Below, one piece after another: positions 38,624-49,460 of a stretch of 64,000 bases of DNA (the stretch's first letter is position 1; each line of letters begins with the position of its first letter). The notes under the pieces are model-generated. The model was not told the origin of the DNA, did no database searches, and saw only the letters and a program-made list of their open reading frames with translations. Source of the stretch: Paenibacillus antarcticus (GTDB lineage: Bacteria; Bacillota; Bacilli; Paenibacillales; Paenibacillaceae); NCBI RefSeq assembly GCF_001637225.1, contig NZ_LVJI01000001.1, positions 1 through 64,000 of the forward strand. The letters run 5' to 3'. The position numbers were made by a program, and so were the translations under genes.

Positions 38624-40960
38624 CTAGTTCACTCCCGTATGGTCCACAAGCGCATGTTGCAGAACCTGATCCATATGCGATACAGGTATAAATTCCACTT
38701 CATTCTTTATGCTGTCTGGAATCTCACTTAAATCCCGTTCATTATCTTTAGGGAGTAGAATTTTTTTGTAGCCTGCACGATGGGCGGCAAGTGATTTCTC
38801 TTTCAGTCCACCGATGGGTAATACACGTCCACGCAAGGTGATTTCACCTGTCATAGCCACATCCTTGGATACATGCCTCTTCGTTAAAGCAGATATTAAA
38901 GCAGTCGCAATAGTAATCCCTGCTGAAGGCCCATCCTTGGGGATAGCTCCTTCAGGAATATGAATGTGAATATCATTTTTCTCATGAAAATCAGCCTGAA
39001 TACCTAACTCTTCTGATTTGGAACGAGTATAGCTAAAAGCCGCTTGTGCTGATTCTTTCATCACATCACCCAATTGGCCTGTTAACGTCAGTTTACCCGA
39101 ACCTGGGACAACTGTCACCTCAATCATAAGAGTCTCCCCACCCACTTCCGTCCAAGCGAGCCCTGCTACCGTTCCAATTTGGTCCTCAAGATCAGCAACA
39201 CCATGACGGAATTTAGCAATCCCTAGATGGTTTTTAACATCATCTGATGTTATTGAGATCTTAGATTCCTGTTGTGACACGATAATTTTGGCAGCTTTGC
39301 GACACAAAGCAGCAATTTGCTGTTCTAGATTACGAACACCAGATTCTCTCGTATATTCACGAATGACTTTAAGTAATGCCTCTTCTTCGATCAGTAATTG
39401 ATCCGGCTCTAATCCGTGGTCACGCTTTTGCTTCGGAAGCAAGTAACGTTTAGCAATTTGCAACTTCTCAAGTTCAGTATATCCCGGAATATGAAGTACT
39501 TCCATACGATCTAAAAGAGGTCTTGGGATATTGTGTATAGCATTCGCTGTCGTAATAAACATGACTTGAGATAAGTCAAAAGGCATTTCAATAAAATGAT
39601 CACTAAACGTATTATTCTGCTCTGGATCAAGTACTTCAAGTAAGGCTGAGGAAGGATCCCCTCTAAAATCTGCCGCCATTTTATCAATTTCATCTAGAAG
39701 GAATACCGGATTTAATGAACCGGCCGTTTTCATTCCCTGAACGATACGACCGGGCATAGCACCTACATACGTACGACGGTGCCCTCTAATCTCTGCTTCA
39801 TCCCTTACACCACCCAATGACATACGCACAAATTGACGATCTAAGGATCGTGCAATCGAACGTGCTAGTGACGTTTTCCCGACACCAGGAGGACCAACTA
39901 GGCATAGAATAGGCCCCTTCATTTTTTTAACCAACTTTTGGACAGCTAGATACTCCAACACACGTTCCTTCGGTTTATCAAGGCCGTAATGATCCTCATT
40001 CAGAACATCTTCCGCCTTCTGAATATCAAGGTCATCATCCGTCTGATTAGACCAAGGTAGACTTAATAACCAATCCACATAATTACGGATCACTCCACCT
40101 TCTGCAGAACTTGTTGGCATTTTCTCGAGTCGGTCAATTTCTTTCTCAACTTTCTCGTGTACCTTTTCCGGAAGGTCCTTTTCCTCTAACTGCCCACGAA
40201 GGTCATCCACTTCGCCAGCCCGACCTTCCTTCTCGCCTAATTCTTTTTGTATCGCCTTCATTTGTTCACGTAGGTAATATTCCTTTTGGGTTTTTTCCAT
40301 CTGTTTCTTAACCCGCTGGCTTATTTTACGCTCCAATTCAAGTACTTCACGTTCATTGTTTAGAATATCAAGTAATTTCTCGAGCCGCTTTCGAACATCA
40401 ATCGTCTCTAATATTTCTTGTTTATCTTTAATCTTCAGTGTCAAATGACTCGTAATAACGTCTGATAGACGACCAGGTTCTTCAATATCTGAAACCGCAT
40501 CTAATGTCTCTGGAGTAACTTTCTTTGACAAATTAATATAATGCTCGAATTGACTGAGCACGGTACGCATCAAAGCATTTATCTCAGGATCATCATTCTG
40601 CTGCTCGGGAAGTTCACGAGCAATAACCTCGTAATACTCTTCGTTATCTGTATACTGAAGAACTTCCGCTCGCTCCATCCCTTCTATTAACACACGAATG
40701 GTTCCATTCGGAAGTTTCAACATTTGTCTCACTTTTGCCACTGTACCAATTCGAAATATATCGTCTTGTGTTGGTTCTTCAATGTTCACTTCAGACTGAG
40801 AACAAAGGAGAATCAAGTTATCTTCTATCATAGCTTTCTCCAAAGCCTTGACCGATTTCTCGCGACCCACATCGAGATGAAGCACCATGCTTGGGTATAC
40901 AAGAAGTCCTCTCAAAGGCAATAACGGAAAACGACGACCTTTGGGTTTACTAGTACCCAT
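38624..40960 (-). CDS. lonA: ATP-dependent protease LonA
   Basis: Cytosolic quality-control protease. The start is the ATG of [18 protein letters not shown] (40960) after GGAGGTGCG, giving 778 aa. The N-terminal LON domain is about 10-200, AAA+ with GPPGVGKTS, and the C-terminal Ser-Lys protease has [16 protein letters not shown]. It follows lonB and precedes engB, as in Bacillus. Confidence 0.97.
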   Translation of the reverse strand: MGTSKPKGRRFPLLPLRGLLVYPSMVLHLDVGREKSVKALEKAMIEDNLILLCSQSEVNIEEPTQDDIFRIGTVAKVRQMLKLPNGTIRVLIEGMERAEVLQYTDNEEYYEVIARELPEQQNDDPEINALMRTVLSQFEHYINLSKKVTPETLDAVSDIEEPGRLSDVITSHLTLKIKDKQEILETIDVRKRLEKLLDILNNEREVLELERKISQRVKKQMEKTQKEYYLREQMKAIQKELGEKEGRAGEVDDLRGQLEEKDLPEKVHEKVEKEIDRLEKMPTSSAEGGVIRNYVDWLLSLPWSNQTDDDLDIQKAEDVLNEDHYGLDKPKERVLEYLAVQKLVKKMKGPILCLVGPPGVGKTSLARSIARSLDRQFVRMSLGGVRDEAEIRGHRRTYVGAMPGRIVQGMKTAGSLNPVFLLDEIDKMAADFRGDPSSALLEVLDPEQNNTFSDHFIEMPFDLSQVMFITTANAIHNIPRPLLDRMEVLHIPGYTELEKLQIAKRYLLPKQKRDHGLEPDQLLIEEEALLKVIREYTRESGVRNLEQQIAALCRKAAKIIVSQQESKISITSDDVKNHLGIAKFRHGVADLEDQIGTVAGLAWTEVGGETLMIEVTVVPGSGKLTLTGQLGDVMKESAQAAFSYTRSKSEELGIQADFHEKNDIHIHIPEGAIPKDGPSAGITIATALISALTKRHVSKDVAMTGEITLRGRVLPIGGLKEKSLAAHRAGYKKILLPKDNERDLSEIPDSIKNEVEFIPVSHMDQVLQHALVDHTGVN

Positions 40961-41048
40961 CGCTTTCGCACCTCCAGTTGCTCTCTTTAGGTTATGCATC
41001 TTATATATTTTAGCAAAAAACAACTTGAAACACCAATAAACCGCTGTA

Positions 41049-42785
41049 TTAAAAGCTTCCCGAATCGGTTACTTGACCAGGTCGAACTAATTTAGCATGT
41101 AGATACGATGAAGGGACTTCTGCAAATCCATCCGCCATCTCAGGCAGTAATGTTTCTTGCAAATTGTTTACCAACTCTTTACCGAATACATGCTGAAATA
41201 CTTCCTGAATCGATTCTACTGGAATAACTTGCAATCCATTTAGATCCGCAAATAGGGACTGCCAATTTTCCTTAGGTATTATGACGGTTGTTGCACCCGC
41301 TTGAAATGCAGCTTCAACTTTGGCAATAACGCCTCCAATCGGCTTTACCTTTCCATGAATACTAATCTCACCGGTCATGGCGATACGATGATCAATAGGA
41401 ATACGTTTCACGGCTGACACGATAGCAGTAGCCATCGCTATACCAGCAGAAGGCCCATCGATTGGCGTGCCCCCTGGAAAGTTAATATGCAGTTGATAAT
41501 CACTTGAATCAAGCCCCATCAAACGAAGAACGGTAAGGACGTTCTCAACAGATCCTTTAGCCATACTTTTACGACGGATCGTTCGTGAACCCCCTCCAAT
41601 TTCTTCCTCTTCTACGACCCCGGTGACATTAAATGTCCCTTGTCCTTTAGGGACTTGCGTTGCAGATACTTCAATTTCCAGTAAAGTTCCCATATTCGGT
41701 CCATAGACGGCAAGCCCATTAACTACGCCGATCTGAGGATACATGGCAACTTTTTGTTCTGGACGAGGTTGAAGTTGGCTACTGTTGGCAACCCACTCCA
41801 CATCTGAGGCGTCCAAAGAATCTCTCTTCTCCGTCAGAGCTAATCCAGCAGCGAGTTGAATAATATTAACTGCCTCTCTTCCGTTCGTAGCATATTGTTT
41901 CACTACTTCTACAGCCGATGGACACGGCGTAAGACCAATTTTCTGGATAGCATCTTCTGCAATCCTTCCAATCTCTTCAGCTAACAAAGGTCGGAAATAA
42001 ATCTCCATACAACGGGACCGTAGCGCTGGAGGGATTTCATGTGGGGAACGAGTCGTTGCCCCGACAAGCCGAAAATCTGCCGGCAATCCATTTTGAAAAA
42101 TATCATGAATGTATGCTGGCGTATTATTGTCCTCAGAGTTATAGTATGCGCTCTCTAAGAGAACCTTGCGGTCTTCCAGTACCTTTAACAATTTATTTAA
42201 TTGAATGGAATGCAATTCACCAATTTCATCAATAAAAAGAATACCACCATGTGCCTTAGTCACTGCTCCTGGTTTAGGCTGAGGAATACCTGCAACACCC
42301 ATAGACCCTGCCCCTTGGTATATTGGATCATGAACGGACCCAATAAGAGGATCCGCAATCCCACGTTCATCAAAACGAGCCGTTGTTGCATCTATTTCAG
42401 TAAATTTAGATTCACTTTTAAAAGGAGATGCCGGATTCTTCTTAGCCTCCTGCATCACTACGCGTGCGGCAGCCGTCTTCCCTACCCCCGGTGGCCCATA
42501 TATAATGACATGTTGCGGGTTAGCACTGCATAACGCAGCCTTTAAGGCACGCAATCCATCCTTTTGCCCTACGATATCCTCTATCGATTGAGGCCGGGTT
42601 TTCTCTGCAAGAGGTTTGGTTAGAGAAATAGACCGTAGTTTCCGTAATTTCTCCAGCTCTTTCCTCGACTCTCTGTCGACCGCAGTACGATTGGTCTTCT
42701 GACCACGCAATAGATTCCAGAAGTAAATTCCGATTACAATACCAAAGAACAATTGAACTAGCATAAATATCATAGTAAAATTCAT
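41049..42785 (-). CDS. lonB: LonB-like membrane-anchored ATP-dependent protease
   Basis: Sporulation-associated Lon paralogue. The second ATG (42785) is favoured by its 6-nt spacing from GGGAGG, giving 578 aa. One N-terminal membrane segment (about 4-24) replaces the LON domain. It is followed by AAA+ ([13 protein letters not shown]) and the protease motif [16 protein letters not shown] sigmaF-like promoter candidate lies upstream. B. subtilis LonB is made in the forespore. Confidence 0.93.
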   Translation of the reverse strand: MNFTMIFMLVQLFFGIVIGIYFWNLLRGQKTNRTAVDRESRKELEKLRKLRSISLTKPLAEKTRPQSIEDIVGQKDGLRALKAALCSANPQHVIIYGPPGVGKTAAARVVMQEAKKNPASPFKSESKFTEIDATTARFDERGIADPLIGSVHDPIYQGAGSMGVAGIPQPKPGAVTKAHGGILFIDEIGELHSIQLNKLLKVLEDRKVLLESAYYNSEDNNTPAYIHDIFQNGLPADFRLVGATTRSPHEIPPALRSRCMEIYFRPLLAEEIGRIAEDAIQKIGLTPCPSAVEVVKQYATNGREAVNIIQLAAGLALTEKRDSLDASDVEWVANSSQLQPRPEQKVAMYPQIGVVNGLAVYGPNMGTLLEIEVSATQVPKGQGTFNVTGVVEEEEIGGGSRTIRRKSMAKGSVENVLTVLRLMGLDSSDYQLHINFPGGTPIDGPSAGIAMATAIVSAVKRIPIDHRIAMTGEISIHGKVKPIGGVIAKVEAAFQAGATTVIIPKENWQSLFADLNGLQVIPVESIQEVFQHVFGKELVNNLQETLLPEMADGFAEVPSSYLHAKLVRPGQVTDSGSF

Positions 42786-42830
42786 GGCCATCCTCCCATT
42801 TCTTTTTCTATCGTTAGGTTAATACTTGAT

Positions 42831-42860
42831 AGTATTGCCTTTTCCTCATTCAATAAACGC
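42831..42860 (-). promoter_or_regulatory. Candidate sigmaF-type promoter of lonB
   Basis: The minus strand shows GCGTTTA (42854-42860) and GGCAATACT (42831-42839), 14 nt apart. The -10 fits GGnnAnAnT; the -35 fits GYATA poorly. B. subtilis lonB is sigmaF-controlled, so this is offered as a weak candidate. Confidence 0.3.
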
Positions 42861-42944
42861 AAAATATTATGAATTTCAAAAGGAGCCATCCGATATGGGT
42901 AGCATGCGTTCATAACAGCTATGGCTATCGTTCTATTGTCACAT

Positions 42945-42986
42945 CAAAAAAAACTGCAAGCCAATGACTTCTGGCTTGCAGTTTTT
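42945..42986. terminator. Bidirectional terminator after ispG
   Basis: The arms AAACTGCAAGCCA and TGGCTTGCAGTTT have a T-run on the minus side and TTTTTC on the plus side. Confidence 0.88.
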
Positions 42987-43002
42987 CATAAATTCAATAT
43001 TA

Positions 43003-44109
43003 TTATTGATGTTGATGATTGCGTCCCGGGATTTCTCCTGTTGCTTCAAACACTTCAACAATATGATCAATTTCTTTCTTCAATTCACTAACTAGATCAG
43101 CCTCAGGAACCTTACGGATCATCTCTCCATAACGGAAGAGCATTCCTTCTCCACGAGCACCAGCGATACCGATATCGGCCTCACGTGCTTCACCCGGACC
43201 ATTTACGGCACAACCAAGTACAGATACCTTAATAGGTACCTTCAAGTTGGAAATGTACTCTTCAACTTCATTAGCAATAGAGAATAAATCAATGTCTAGT
43301 CTTCCACAAGTAGGGCAAGAAATCAGAGTTGGTGCATTAGAGATTAGACCGAAGCATTTCAAGATCTCTCGAGCCACCTTAACTTCCTCTACCGGATCCG
43401 CACTAAGGGATATCCGTAGCGTGTTCCCAATACCAAGAGAAAGTAGAGCACCAATCCCTGCAGAACTCTTAATTGTACCCGAGAACAATGTTCCCGCTTC
43501 GGTAATACCCAAATGTAATGGATATGGGATGACCTCTGCTGCCTTACGATAAGCTTCAATCGCCATAGGCACGTCTGAGGCCTTTAGAGATACGATAATA
43601 TCGTGGAAGTCTAACTCTTCTAATATTCCGATATGAAAGAGCGCACTCTCAACCATAGCATCCGGCGTTGGATAACCGTATTTCTCAAGTAAATGATTCT
43701 CTAAAGAACCCGCATTAACGCCGATACGAATTGGAATTCCACGCGCTTTACAAGCTTTAACAACCTCTTCCACTTTCGAACGTCGTCCAATATTACCTGG
43801 ATTTATTCGAACCTTATCAATCCCGTTCTCAATAGCCAGCAAAGCTAATCTATAATCAAAATGAATATCCGCAACAAGCGGAATATGAATCCGTTTCTTA
43901 ATTTCCTTAATCGCAGCAGCAGCTTCCTCATTGTTAACGGTAACACGTACCATTTGGCAGCCCGCTTCTTCTAAACGTAATATCTCAGCTACTGTAGCTT
44001 CAACATCAGCAGTCTTCGTCGTACACATGCTTTGAATAATAACATCGTTATTTCCACCTATAGTTAGATCTCCAACTTTGACAGGACGTGTGTCTTTTCT
44101 CGAAAACAT
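43003..44109 (-). CDS. ispG: 4-hydroxy-3-methylbut-2-en-1-yl diphosphate synthase
   Basis: 4Fe-4S enzyme of the MEP isoprenoid pathway, 368 aa. Cluster ligands are in [12 protein letters not shown] and [12 protein letters not shown]. The TIM-barrel half contains [12 protein letters not shown] and RINPGNIG. It sits between clpX and lonB, where B. subtilis has no isoprenoid gene, so this is an insertion relative to that order. Confidence 0.97.
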   Translation of the reverse strand: MFSRKDTRPVKVGDLTIGGNNDVIIQSMCTTKTADVEATVAEILRLEEAGCQMVRVTVNNEEAAAAIKEIKKRIHIPLVADIHFDYRLALLAIENGIDKVRINPGNIGRRSKVEEVVKACKARGIPIRIGVNAGSLENHLLEKYGYPTPDAMVESALFHIGILEELDFHDIIVSLKASDVPMAIEAYRKAAEVIPYPLHLGITEAGTLFSGTIKSSAGIGALLSLGIGNTLRISLSADPVEEVKVAREILKCFGLISNAPTLISCPTCGRLDIDLFSIANEVEEYISNLKVPIKVSVLGCAVNGPGEAREADIGIAGARGEGMLFRYGEMIRKVPEADLVSELKKEIDHIVEVFEATGEIPGRNHQHQ

Positions 44110-44137
44110 GGTTAACCTCCCTTATAACGCTAAAACT

Positions 44138-44186
44138 CCACTCCTAACCCTGACGTCAAGATTTGCACGGCACAGGGTAGAAGTGG
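44138..44186 (-). repeat. Imperfect inverted repeat between clpX and ispG
   Basis: CCACTCCTAACCCTG (44138-44152) and CAGGGTAGAAGTGG (44173-44186) can form a 13-14 bp imperfect stem. There is no T-run, so a terminator is unlikely; role unknown. Confidence 0.45.
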
Positions 44187-44230
44187 AACTTCGGCATCAG
44201 TTTACAAAGTGCCTTAAGGTAATTGTTCCT

Positions 44231-45499
44231 TTAGGCGCTTTCTTCCTGTTTCTTACTATCATTATCTTCATTATTTGCATGTAATTCCGGAACAATCTTA
44301 TCGTTGACTACTTTCTCAGTGATGACACATTCTTTAATATCATCACGAGACGGAACCTCAAACATCAAGTCCAACATTATTCCTTCAATAATAGCTCTTA
44401 AACCACGAGCACCTGTTTTACGCTTAATAGCTTCTTTAGCTATAGCGACCAAAGCCTGAGGTTCAAACTTCAAGTTTACGTTGTCCATTTCAAGTAGCTT
44501 TTCATATTGTCGAGTCAATGCATTCTTCGGTTCAGATAGAATCCGAACAAGCGTATTCTCATCCAAAGGCTCCAAACTTGAAATAACAGGCAAACGGCCT
44601 ACAAATTCAGGAATTAGACCAAATTTCAATAGATCCTCTGGAAGAACCATAGATAAATACTCTCCTGGTTGTAGTTCCTTCTGAGTTTCTACACCTGAAT
44701 TAAATCCAATAACTTTCTTACCAATTCGACGTTTAATTAATTGTTCTAATCCGTCAAATGCACCGCCACAAATGAATAATACATTCGTCGTGTCGATTTG
44801 GATGAATTCTTGATGTGGATGTTTACGTCCACCTTGTGGAGGTACAGAAGCAACCGTACCCTCAAGAATTTTCAGAAGTGCTTGCTGTACACCTTCACCA
44901 GATACATCACGAGTAATCGATGGATTCTCCGATTTACGTGCTACTTTATCAATTTCATCGATATAGATGATGCCACGTTCAGCCTTCTCCACATCATAAT
45001 CAGCCGCCTGTATAAGCTTCAATAGAATATTCTCAACGTCCTCACCCACATATCCAGCTTCCGTTAATGAAGTAGCATCTGCAATAGCAAAAGGAACATT
45101 CAGTATCTTAGCCATCGTCTGTGCAAGCAACGTTTTACCAGAACCCGTAGGACCTAGTAAAAGGATATTACTCTTCGTAAGCTCTACATCATCAATCTTG
45201 CTTTGTGTGTTAATACGTTTGTAATGGTTATACACAGCAACGGATAGTGATTTCTTAGCTTGATCCTGTCCAATAACATATTGATCAAGAATATTACAGA
45301 TATCCTTAGGTTTCGGAATATCCTTCAAGTCCACTTCTTCCTCGTGGCCTAGTTCCTCTTCTACAATTTCAGTACATAACTCTATACACTCGTCACATAT
45401 ATAAACGCCAGGACCAGCAACTAATTTACGTACCTGCTCCTGAGTTTTACCACAGAAAGAACATTTAAGCTGTCCCTTCTCATCATTAAATTTAAACAT
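44231..45499 (-). CDS. clpX: ATP-dependent Clp protease ATP-binding subunit ClpX
   Basis: AAA+ unfoldase feeding ClpP, 422 aa. The N-terminal C4 zinc finger ([11 protein letters not shown]...[10 protein letters not shown]) mediates substrate binding. Walker A is [14 protein letters not shown]. It follows clpP with a 12-nt gap. Confidence 0.98.
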   Translation of the reverse strand: MFKFNDEKGQLKCSFCGKTQEQVRKLVAGPGVYICDECIELCTEIVEEELGHEEEVDLKDIPKPKDICNILDQYVIGQDQAKKSLSVAVYNHYKRINTQSKIDDVELTKSNILLLGPTGSGKTLLAQTMAKILNVPFAIADATSLTEAGYVGEDVENILLKLIQAADYDVEKAERGIIYIDEIDKVARKSENPSITRDVSGEGVQQALLKILEGTVASVPPQGGRKHPHQEFIQIDTTNVLFICGGAFDGLEQLIKRRIGKKVIGFNSGVETQKELQPGEYLSMVLPEDLLKFGLIPEFVGRLPVISSLEPLDENTLVRILSEPKNALTRQYEKLLEMDNVNLKFEPQALVAIAKEAIKRKTGARGLRAIIEGIMLDLMFEVPSRDDIKECVITEKVVNDKIVPELHANNEDNDSKKQEESA

Positions 45500-45511
45500 A
45501 TTACCACCCCT

Positions 45512-46102
45512 TTAAGATTTGATCGGTGAAGAGAGAACTTGGTCAATAAGTCCATAAGACACCGCTTCTTCGGCGCTCATGAAGAAATCACGATCTGTGT
45601 CCCGTTCGATTTTTTCGAGGGGTTGACCCGTACGTTCAACATATATTTGATTGAGCTTTTCTCTTGTTTTAATGATCCAATCCGTATGAATCAAAATATC
45701 TGAGGCTTGCCCTTGAATTCCACCCAAAGGCTGATGAATCATCACTTCACTATTAGTTAAGGCAAATCTCTTACCTTTTGCCCCAGCAGTCAGTAGCAAA
45801 GATCCCATACTCGCCGCCATTCCCATACATATCGTGGAAACATCCGGTTTAATAAATTGCATCGTATCGTATATACCCATCCCTGCTGTAACAGAACCAC
45901 CCGGTGAGTTGATATATAGACTTATGTCTTTCTCAGGGTCTTCAGCAGCCAGGAATAATAGCTGTGCTATAACGAGATTGGCAACATCATCGTCAATTGC
46001 ATTACTTAGAAAAATAATGCGATCCTTAAGCAATCTGGAGTAAATATCAGAAGATCGTTCCCCTCGATTGGTTTGTTCTACAACCATAGGTACCAGACTC
46101 AT
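45512..46102 (-). CDS. clpP: ATP-dependent Clp protease proteolytic subunit ClpP
   Basis: Serine protease forming the tetradecameric chamber. The start is the ATG of [10 protein letters not shown] (46102) after AGAGGTTGG, giving 196 aa. The catalytic triad is S98 (MAASMG), H123 (MIHQPLGG) and D172 (DTDRDFFM). In B. subtilis clpP stands elsewhere; here it is beside clpX. Confidence 0.97.
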   Translation of the reverse strand: MSLVPMVVEQTNRGERSSDIYSRLLKDRIIFLSNAIDDDVANLVIAQLLFLAAEDPEKDISLYINSPGGSVTAGMGIYDTMQFIKPDVSTICMGMAASMGSLLLTAGAKGKRFALTNSEVMIHQPLGGIQGQASDILIHTDWIIKTREKLNQIYVERTGQPLEKIERDTDRDFFMSAEEAVSYGLIDQVLSSPIKS

Positions 46103-46152
46103 TTGTCCAACCTCTTTTCCATTCAAAGATAGACTTCATTGCTTTCAACAGT

Positions 46153-46181
46153 ATTTTACCATGTTAGAAGCACGATGTCAT
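46153..46181 (-). promoter_or_regulatory. Candidate sigma-A promoter of clpP-clpX
   Basis: ATGACA (46176-46181), 17 bp, TAAAAT (46153-46158), with a TGG extension before the -10. No CtsR operator was found nearby. Confidence 0.55.
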
Positions 46182-46279
46182 TTTTTCAACTATCATATTC
46201 AATTCTTTTTAAATAAATATGTATTTGCGATTACATCCAATTACCTTATGATTTATCCATAATTTGGATAAATTTAGGT

Positions 46280-46314
46280 AAAAATAAGGCACGTAAATAA
46301 ATACGCGCCTTATC
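46280..46314 (-). terminator. Terminator after tig
   Basis: The stem AAGGCGCGTA / TACGTGCCTT is followed by ATTTTTAC on the minus strand. A second repeat TTTATCC-N7-GGATAAA lies at about 46253-46273. Confidence 0.7.
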
Positions 46315-46327
46315 ATAAGCAGACTTC

Positions 46328-47662
46328 TTATTTACTTTCTTCTGAAGTTGCCTCTTCTTTAACTTCTACAGCAGCGACTTCTTTACTGTTAGACAGTAGG
46401 AAATCAATTGTTTTACGCAATGAAATTTCTTCACGTAAACTATTCAATGAACCATTACCTTCTAGAACGCTACGAAGTTCTTCAGCAGAACGTTTGTAGG
46501 ATTCAGACATTGCTTCCAATTCTTTAGTGATATCTTCATCCGTAACTTCAATGTTCTCAGCTTTAGATACTTGCTCAAGAACAAGATTGTTACGAACGCG
46601 CTTGTCTGCATCACCTTTCATTTGTTCTTGAAGATCTTCCGTTGTTTGACCGGAGAAGCTTAGGAACATTTCAAGGTTCATGCCTTGAGCGCGAAGACGA
46701 TTATCAAAATCACGCATCATGCTTTGAACTTCACTAGCGATCATTGCTTCTGGAATCTCAACTTCAGCTAATTCAGCAACTTTATCTACAACAAGACCTT
46801 CACGAACACCTTTTGCTTCTTGCTCTTTACGAGCAACAACTTGTTTGTTCAAATCTTCTTTGTACTCAGATAATGTTTCGAATTCACTAACGTCTTTTGC
46901 AAACTCATCATCCAATACAGGAAGTTGTTTGCGTTTGATTTCATGAATTTTCACTTTAAAGATTGCTTTTTTACCAGCAAGATCTTCAGCATGGTAAGTA
47001 TCTGGGAAAGTAACTTCAACGTCTTTAAGATCGCCTGTAGCTAATCCTACGACTTGCTCTTCAAATCCTGGAATAAATGTGTTACTTCCAAGCTCCAAAG
47101 AATAACGCTCAGCTTGTCCGCCGTCGAAAGGAACACCGTCTACAGAACCATCAAAGTCGATAATTGTGATATCGCCATTTTCTGCAACGCCTTCTTCAAT
47201 AACAACTAACTCAGCATGACGCTCTTGCAAACGACCCAATTCTTCGTTCAGTTCTTCTTCAGTTACTACAACTGCTTGAACTGGCACTTCTACACCTGTA
47301 TATTGACCCAATGTTACTTCAGGCTTAACAATTACTTTGGCTTTAAATTTAAAAACCTGACCTTTAGCAAATTGATCAATATCAATTTCCGGACGATCTA
47401 CAGGGAAAATGTCTGTTTCATCAACCGCTTGTGTATAAACTTCTGGAAGCAAGATATCAATTGCATCTTGATACAGACTTTCTACGCCATAACGTGATTC
47501 AAAGATAGAACGTGGCACTTTACCTTTACGGAATCCAGGTACATTTGCTTTCTTAGATACTTTAGTAAAAGCCTTATCGAGTGCCTCGGTTACACGCTCT
47601 ACTTCTACTTCTACTTCAAGAACCCCAAGGTTCTTCTCTATTTTTTCCCAGGTTGCTTTCAT
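46328..47662 (-). CDS. tig: Trigger factor
   Basis: Ribosome-associated chaperone and prolyl isomerase. The start is the ATG of MKATWEKIEKNLG (47662) after GGAGGGG, giving 444 aa. The ribosome-binding signature GFRKGKVPRSIFESRYG (about 43-59), a central FKBP domain (IIDFDGSVDGVPFDGG) and the C-terminal helical domain are present. It follows the ysoA-like gene. Confidence 0.97.
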   Translation of the reverse strand: MKATWEKIEKNLGVLEVEVEVERVTEALDKAFTKVSKKANVPGFRKGKVPRSIFESRYGVESLYQDAIDILLPEVYTQAVDETDIFPVDRPEIDIDQFAKGQVFKFKAKVIVKPEVTLGQYTGVEVPVQAVVVTEEELNEELGRLQERHAELVVIEEGVAENGDITIIDFDGSVDGVPFDGGQAERYSLELGSNTFIPGFEEQVVGLATGDLKDVEVTFPDTYHAEDLAGKKAIFKVKIHEIKRKQLPVLDDEFAKDVSEFETLSEYKEDLNKQVVARKEQEAKGVREGLVVDKVAELAEVEIPEAMIASEVQSMMRDFDNRLRAQGMNLEMFLSFSGQTTEDLQEQMKGDADKRVRNNLVLEQVSKAENIEVTDEDITKELEAMSESYKRSAEELRSVLEGNGSLNSLREEISLRKTIDFLLSNSKEVAAVEVKEEATSEESK

Positions 47663-47787
47663 TTTATGCTTTCCCCTCCAAAAATATTTCAATTGTTTAT
47701 TATTATCTACATAAATTCACGCATAGAACAACCATTTTAGTATAAACAACATTGAATTCTTTTTCAAGAGCAGGGTTATGTTTAATC

Positions 47788-48708
47788 CTATAACCCTTCA
47801 GAAATAAATTGCTTCAACGCACGATAAGCTTGTTCGAATTGAAACCTAATATTCTCTGTTATTCCATACATAGCACGTGTTTCTTCTTCATTTCTGCTTC
47901 CTGTAAGACTTTCAGATACTGTTTGATGAAGTGCAGCCGCCCAGATATCCATTACCAAATCTTCTTCAATAAGCAAAGATTGATAGACATTTGTTCCATA
48001 CGCACCTTTAATAAATTGGATCCACAGCTCTTGAGCAAAATAATAAAGCGTAGGTTCCTGTACTTCGGTATGTTGTGCAACCCGATCTACAATATCGTGT
48101 ACAACGAGCGGGAAATCGCTATCTTTCAGCGGAACATTCTCAATTTCAACTTCAACCTGTTCCTGTCCTCGTACAAAAGTAACGCATCCTTGCATACCTC
48201 GCTTATGAAGTGTCTGTAGTACCCGATACTGAAGTAGTGGGTGCATCGCTCTCGTCTGTAACCATTCCGTCAAAGACCGATCTATATCTTCACCATTCAA
48301 GTAGGATAGATGTTCTAATGCTAACATGGTCTGTTCAGACAAAGCCTCATGCATGACTTTGTAGAGCAACTTATTAGCATAATCGGTATCTTCAGCAAGC
48401 TTACCCATCACTTTAAGCCTTGTTAATTCCTCTTCATCTAGATCAATTTCTTTATCCAAATGAGCTTGTTCATTATCCTCGCCCTCAATATAGTGAGGGA
48501 AAGCGGTCTCTAGCCATTCAAGTAACGCCTGCCATTCATCAATATGTCGCTCTTCCTGTCCTTGGCATTGAAGCAAGAAACGTAGTAACTCCATCGCTTC
48601 TCCGTATCGTTCGCTTTCAAGCATGACCGTAAGTTGAATCTGATAGTAATCCAACGTCTTCGGAAAAAGTACAATATTATCTTTAGCAGGGGGATTTGTG
48701 TCGTTTAT
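47788..48708 (-). CDS. YsoA-like TPR protein, apparent ATA start
   Basis: A cytosolic, acidic, largely helical protein. The first conventional start (TTG, 48654) lacks a ribosome binding site. Eighteen codons upstream an ATA (48708) sits 6 nt after GGAGGAG, in frame, and the intervening residues INDTNPPAKDNIVLFPKT look coding. From ATA the chain is 306 aa. The only upstream boundary is an in-frame TAA. Position just before tig matches B. subtilis ysoA. TPR-like helices (ESERYGEAMELLRFLLQCQG) are seen, but no enzyme motif. Confidence 0.75.
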   Translation of the reverse strand: MNDTNPPAKDNIVLFPKTLDYYQIQLTVMLESERYGEAMELLRFLLQCQGQEERHIDEWQALLEWLETAFPHYIEGEDNEQAHLDKEIDLDEEELTRLKVMGKLAEDTDYANKLLYKVMHEALSEQTMLALEHLSYLNGEDIDRSLTEWLQTRAMHPLLQYRVLQTLHKRGMQGCVTFVRGQEQVEVEIENVPLKDSDFPLVVHDIVDRVAQHTEVQEPTLYYFAQELWIQFIKGAYGTNVYQSLLIEEDLVMDIWAAALHQTVSESLTGSRNEEETRAMYGITENIRFQFEQAYRALKQFISEGL

Positions 48709-48745
48709 AAATGCTCCTCCTCTTTACCTTATCTCCATTATTTAA

Positions 48746-48751
48746 ATTATA
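48746..48751 (-). promoter_or_regulatory. Extended -10 of the ysoA-like gene
   Basis: The minus strand has TGATATAAT (TATAAT at 48746-48751), about 35 nt upstream of the ATA start. No clear -35. Confidence 0.45.
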
Positions 48752-48867
48752 TCACACCTCTTCTTAGTTTTAAAAAGTCACCTTTATCACTTCACTTTCA
48801 TATATTATTAAATAATGCTTGCTATTACACGCCTGCCATGATATATTATTAATTGTTCGTTTTTCGC

Positions 48868-48941
<74 letters not shown>

Positions 48942-48946
48942 TCATA

Positions 48947-48979
48947 GAAGAAGCTCTCCTTTTATAGGAGAGCTTCTTC
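48947..48979 (+). terminator. Hairpin after tRNA-Arg copy 1
   Basis: GAAGAAGCTCTCC and GGAGAGCTTCTTC form a stem; no T-run follows in this copy, unlike copy 2. Confidence 0.65.
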
Positions 48980-48980
48980 G

Positions 48981-49080
48981 CGTATAAGGGGATAATAATT
49001 CCCTTAGGGGCGTCGGTGCATCTCAACGTTAGCATACGCTTCGCAGTCTCAACCAACGGGAGAGTATCCCTCCTGGGACA
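48981..49080 (+). repeat. tRNA-Arg-like relic downstream of tRNA copy 1
   Basis: Contains GGCGTCGGT and, after an interruption, TATCCCTCCTGGGACA, almost exactly the 3' half of the adjacent tRNA-Arg. An internal GTCTCA can pair with TGGGAC. A related element follows copy 2. The 49081-49257 remainder holds two hairpins. Confidence 0.55.
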
Positions 49081-49086
49081 TATAGT

Positions 49087-49123
49087 ATGAAGACTCCCCA
49101 TTGCCATTGAGGAGTCTTTTTTT
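49087..49123 (+). terminator. Rho-independent terminator, plus strand
   Basis: GAAGACTCC and GGAGTC arms followed by TTTTTTT on the plus strand; probably the real end of the tRNA-Arg transcription unit. Confidence 0.8.
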
Positions 49124-49187
49124 GTTTTAGAGTACTAGAGCCCCCTATAAAGGGACTTCGAAGGGTATACCTCATAAGAAACATTTA

Positions 49188-49223
49188 AGGGACTACTTTT
49201 CTATATACAGAAAAGTAGTCCCT
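49188..49223. terminator. Strong hairpin downstream of the 60-aa gene
   Basis: The arms AGGGACTACTTTTC and GAAAAGTAGTCCCT form a perfect 14-bp stem; no long T-run, so the direction is unclear. Confidence 0.6.
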
Positions 49224-49257
49224 CTTGTTAATGAATAGCATGACAGCTTTGCTATCC

Positions 49258-49440
49258 TTATTTAAGGATCGTATAAATAACCCAACAAATCATGACTGTT
49301 ACAATACACATTGTAGAAATGGAAGACAGGAATAAAAAGAAAACACTATACTTCCGATCCTCATGGGTCACAACATCGTTTTTTCTCGATGGTATCTTAT
49401 CATCCATTCCTCCCTTGGAGGGAGGTTGGTATTCCCTCAC
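49258..49440 (-). CDS. Small hypothetical membrane protein
   Basis: 60 aa with a GTG start, 8 nt after AAAGGAG. A charged N-terminal half (1-30) precedes one membrane segment (about 33-57). It follows the cse60-like gene by about 20 nt and may be read with it. Not recognised. Confidence 0.55.
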   Translation of the reverse strand: MREYQPPSKGGMDDKIPSRKNDVVTHEDRKYSVFFLFLSSISTMCIVTVMICWVIYTILK

Positions 49441-49460
49441 GCTAAAAACTCCTTTCCTTG

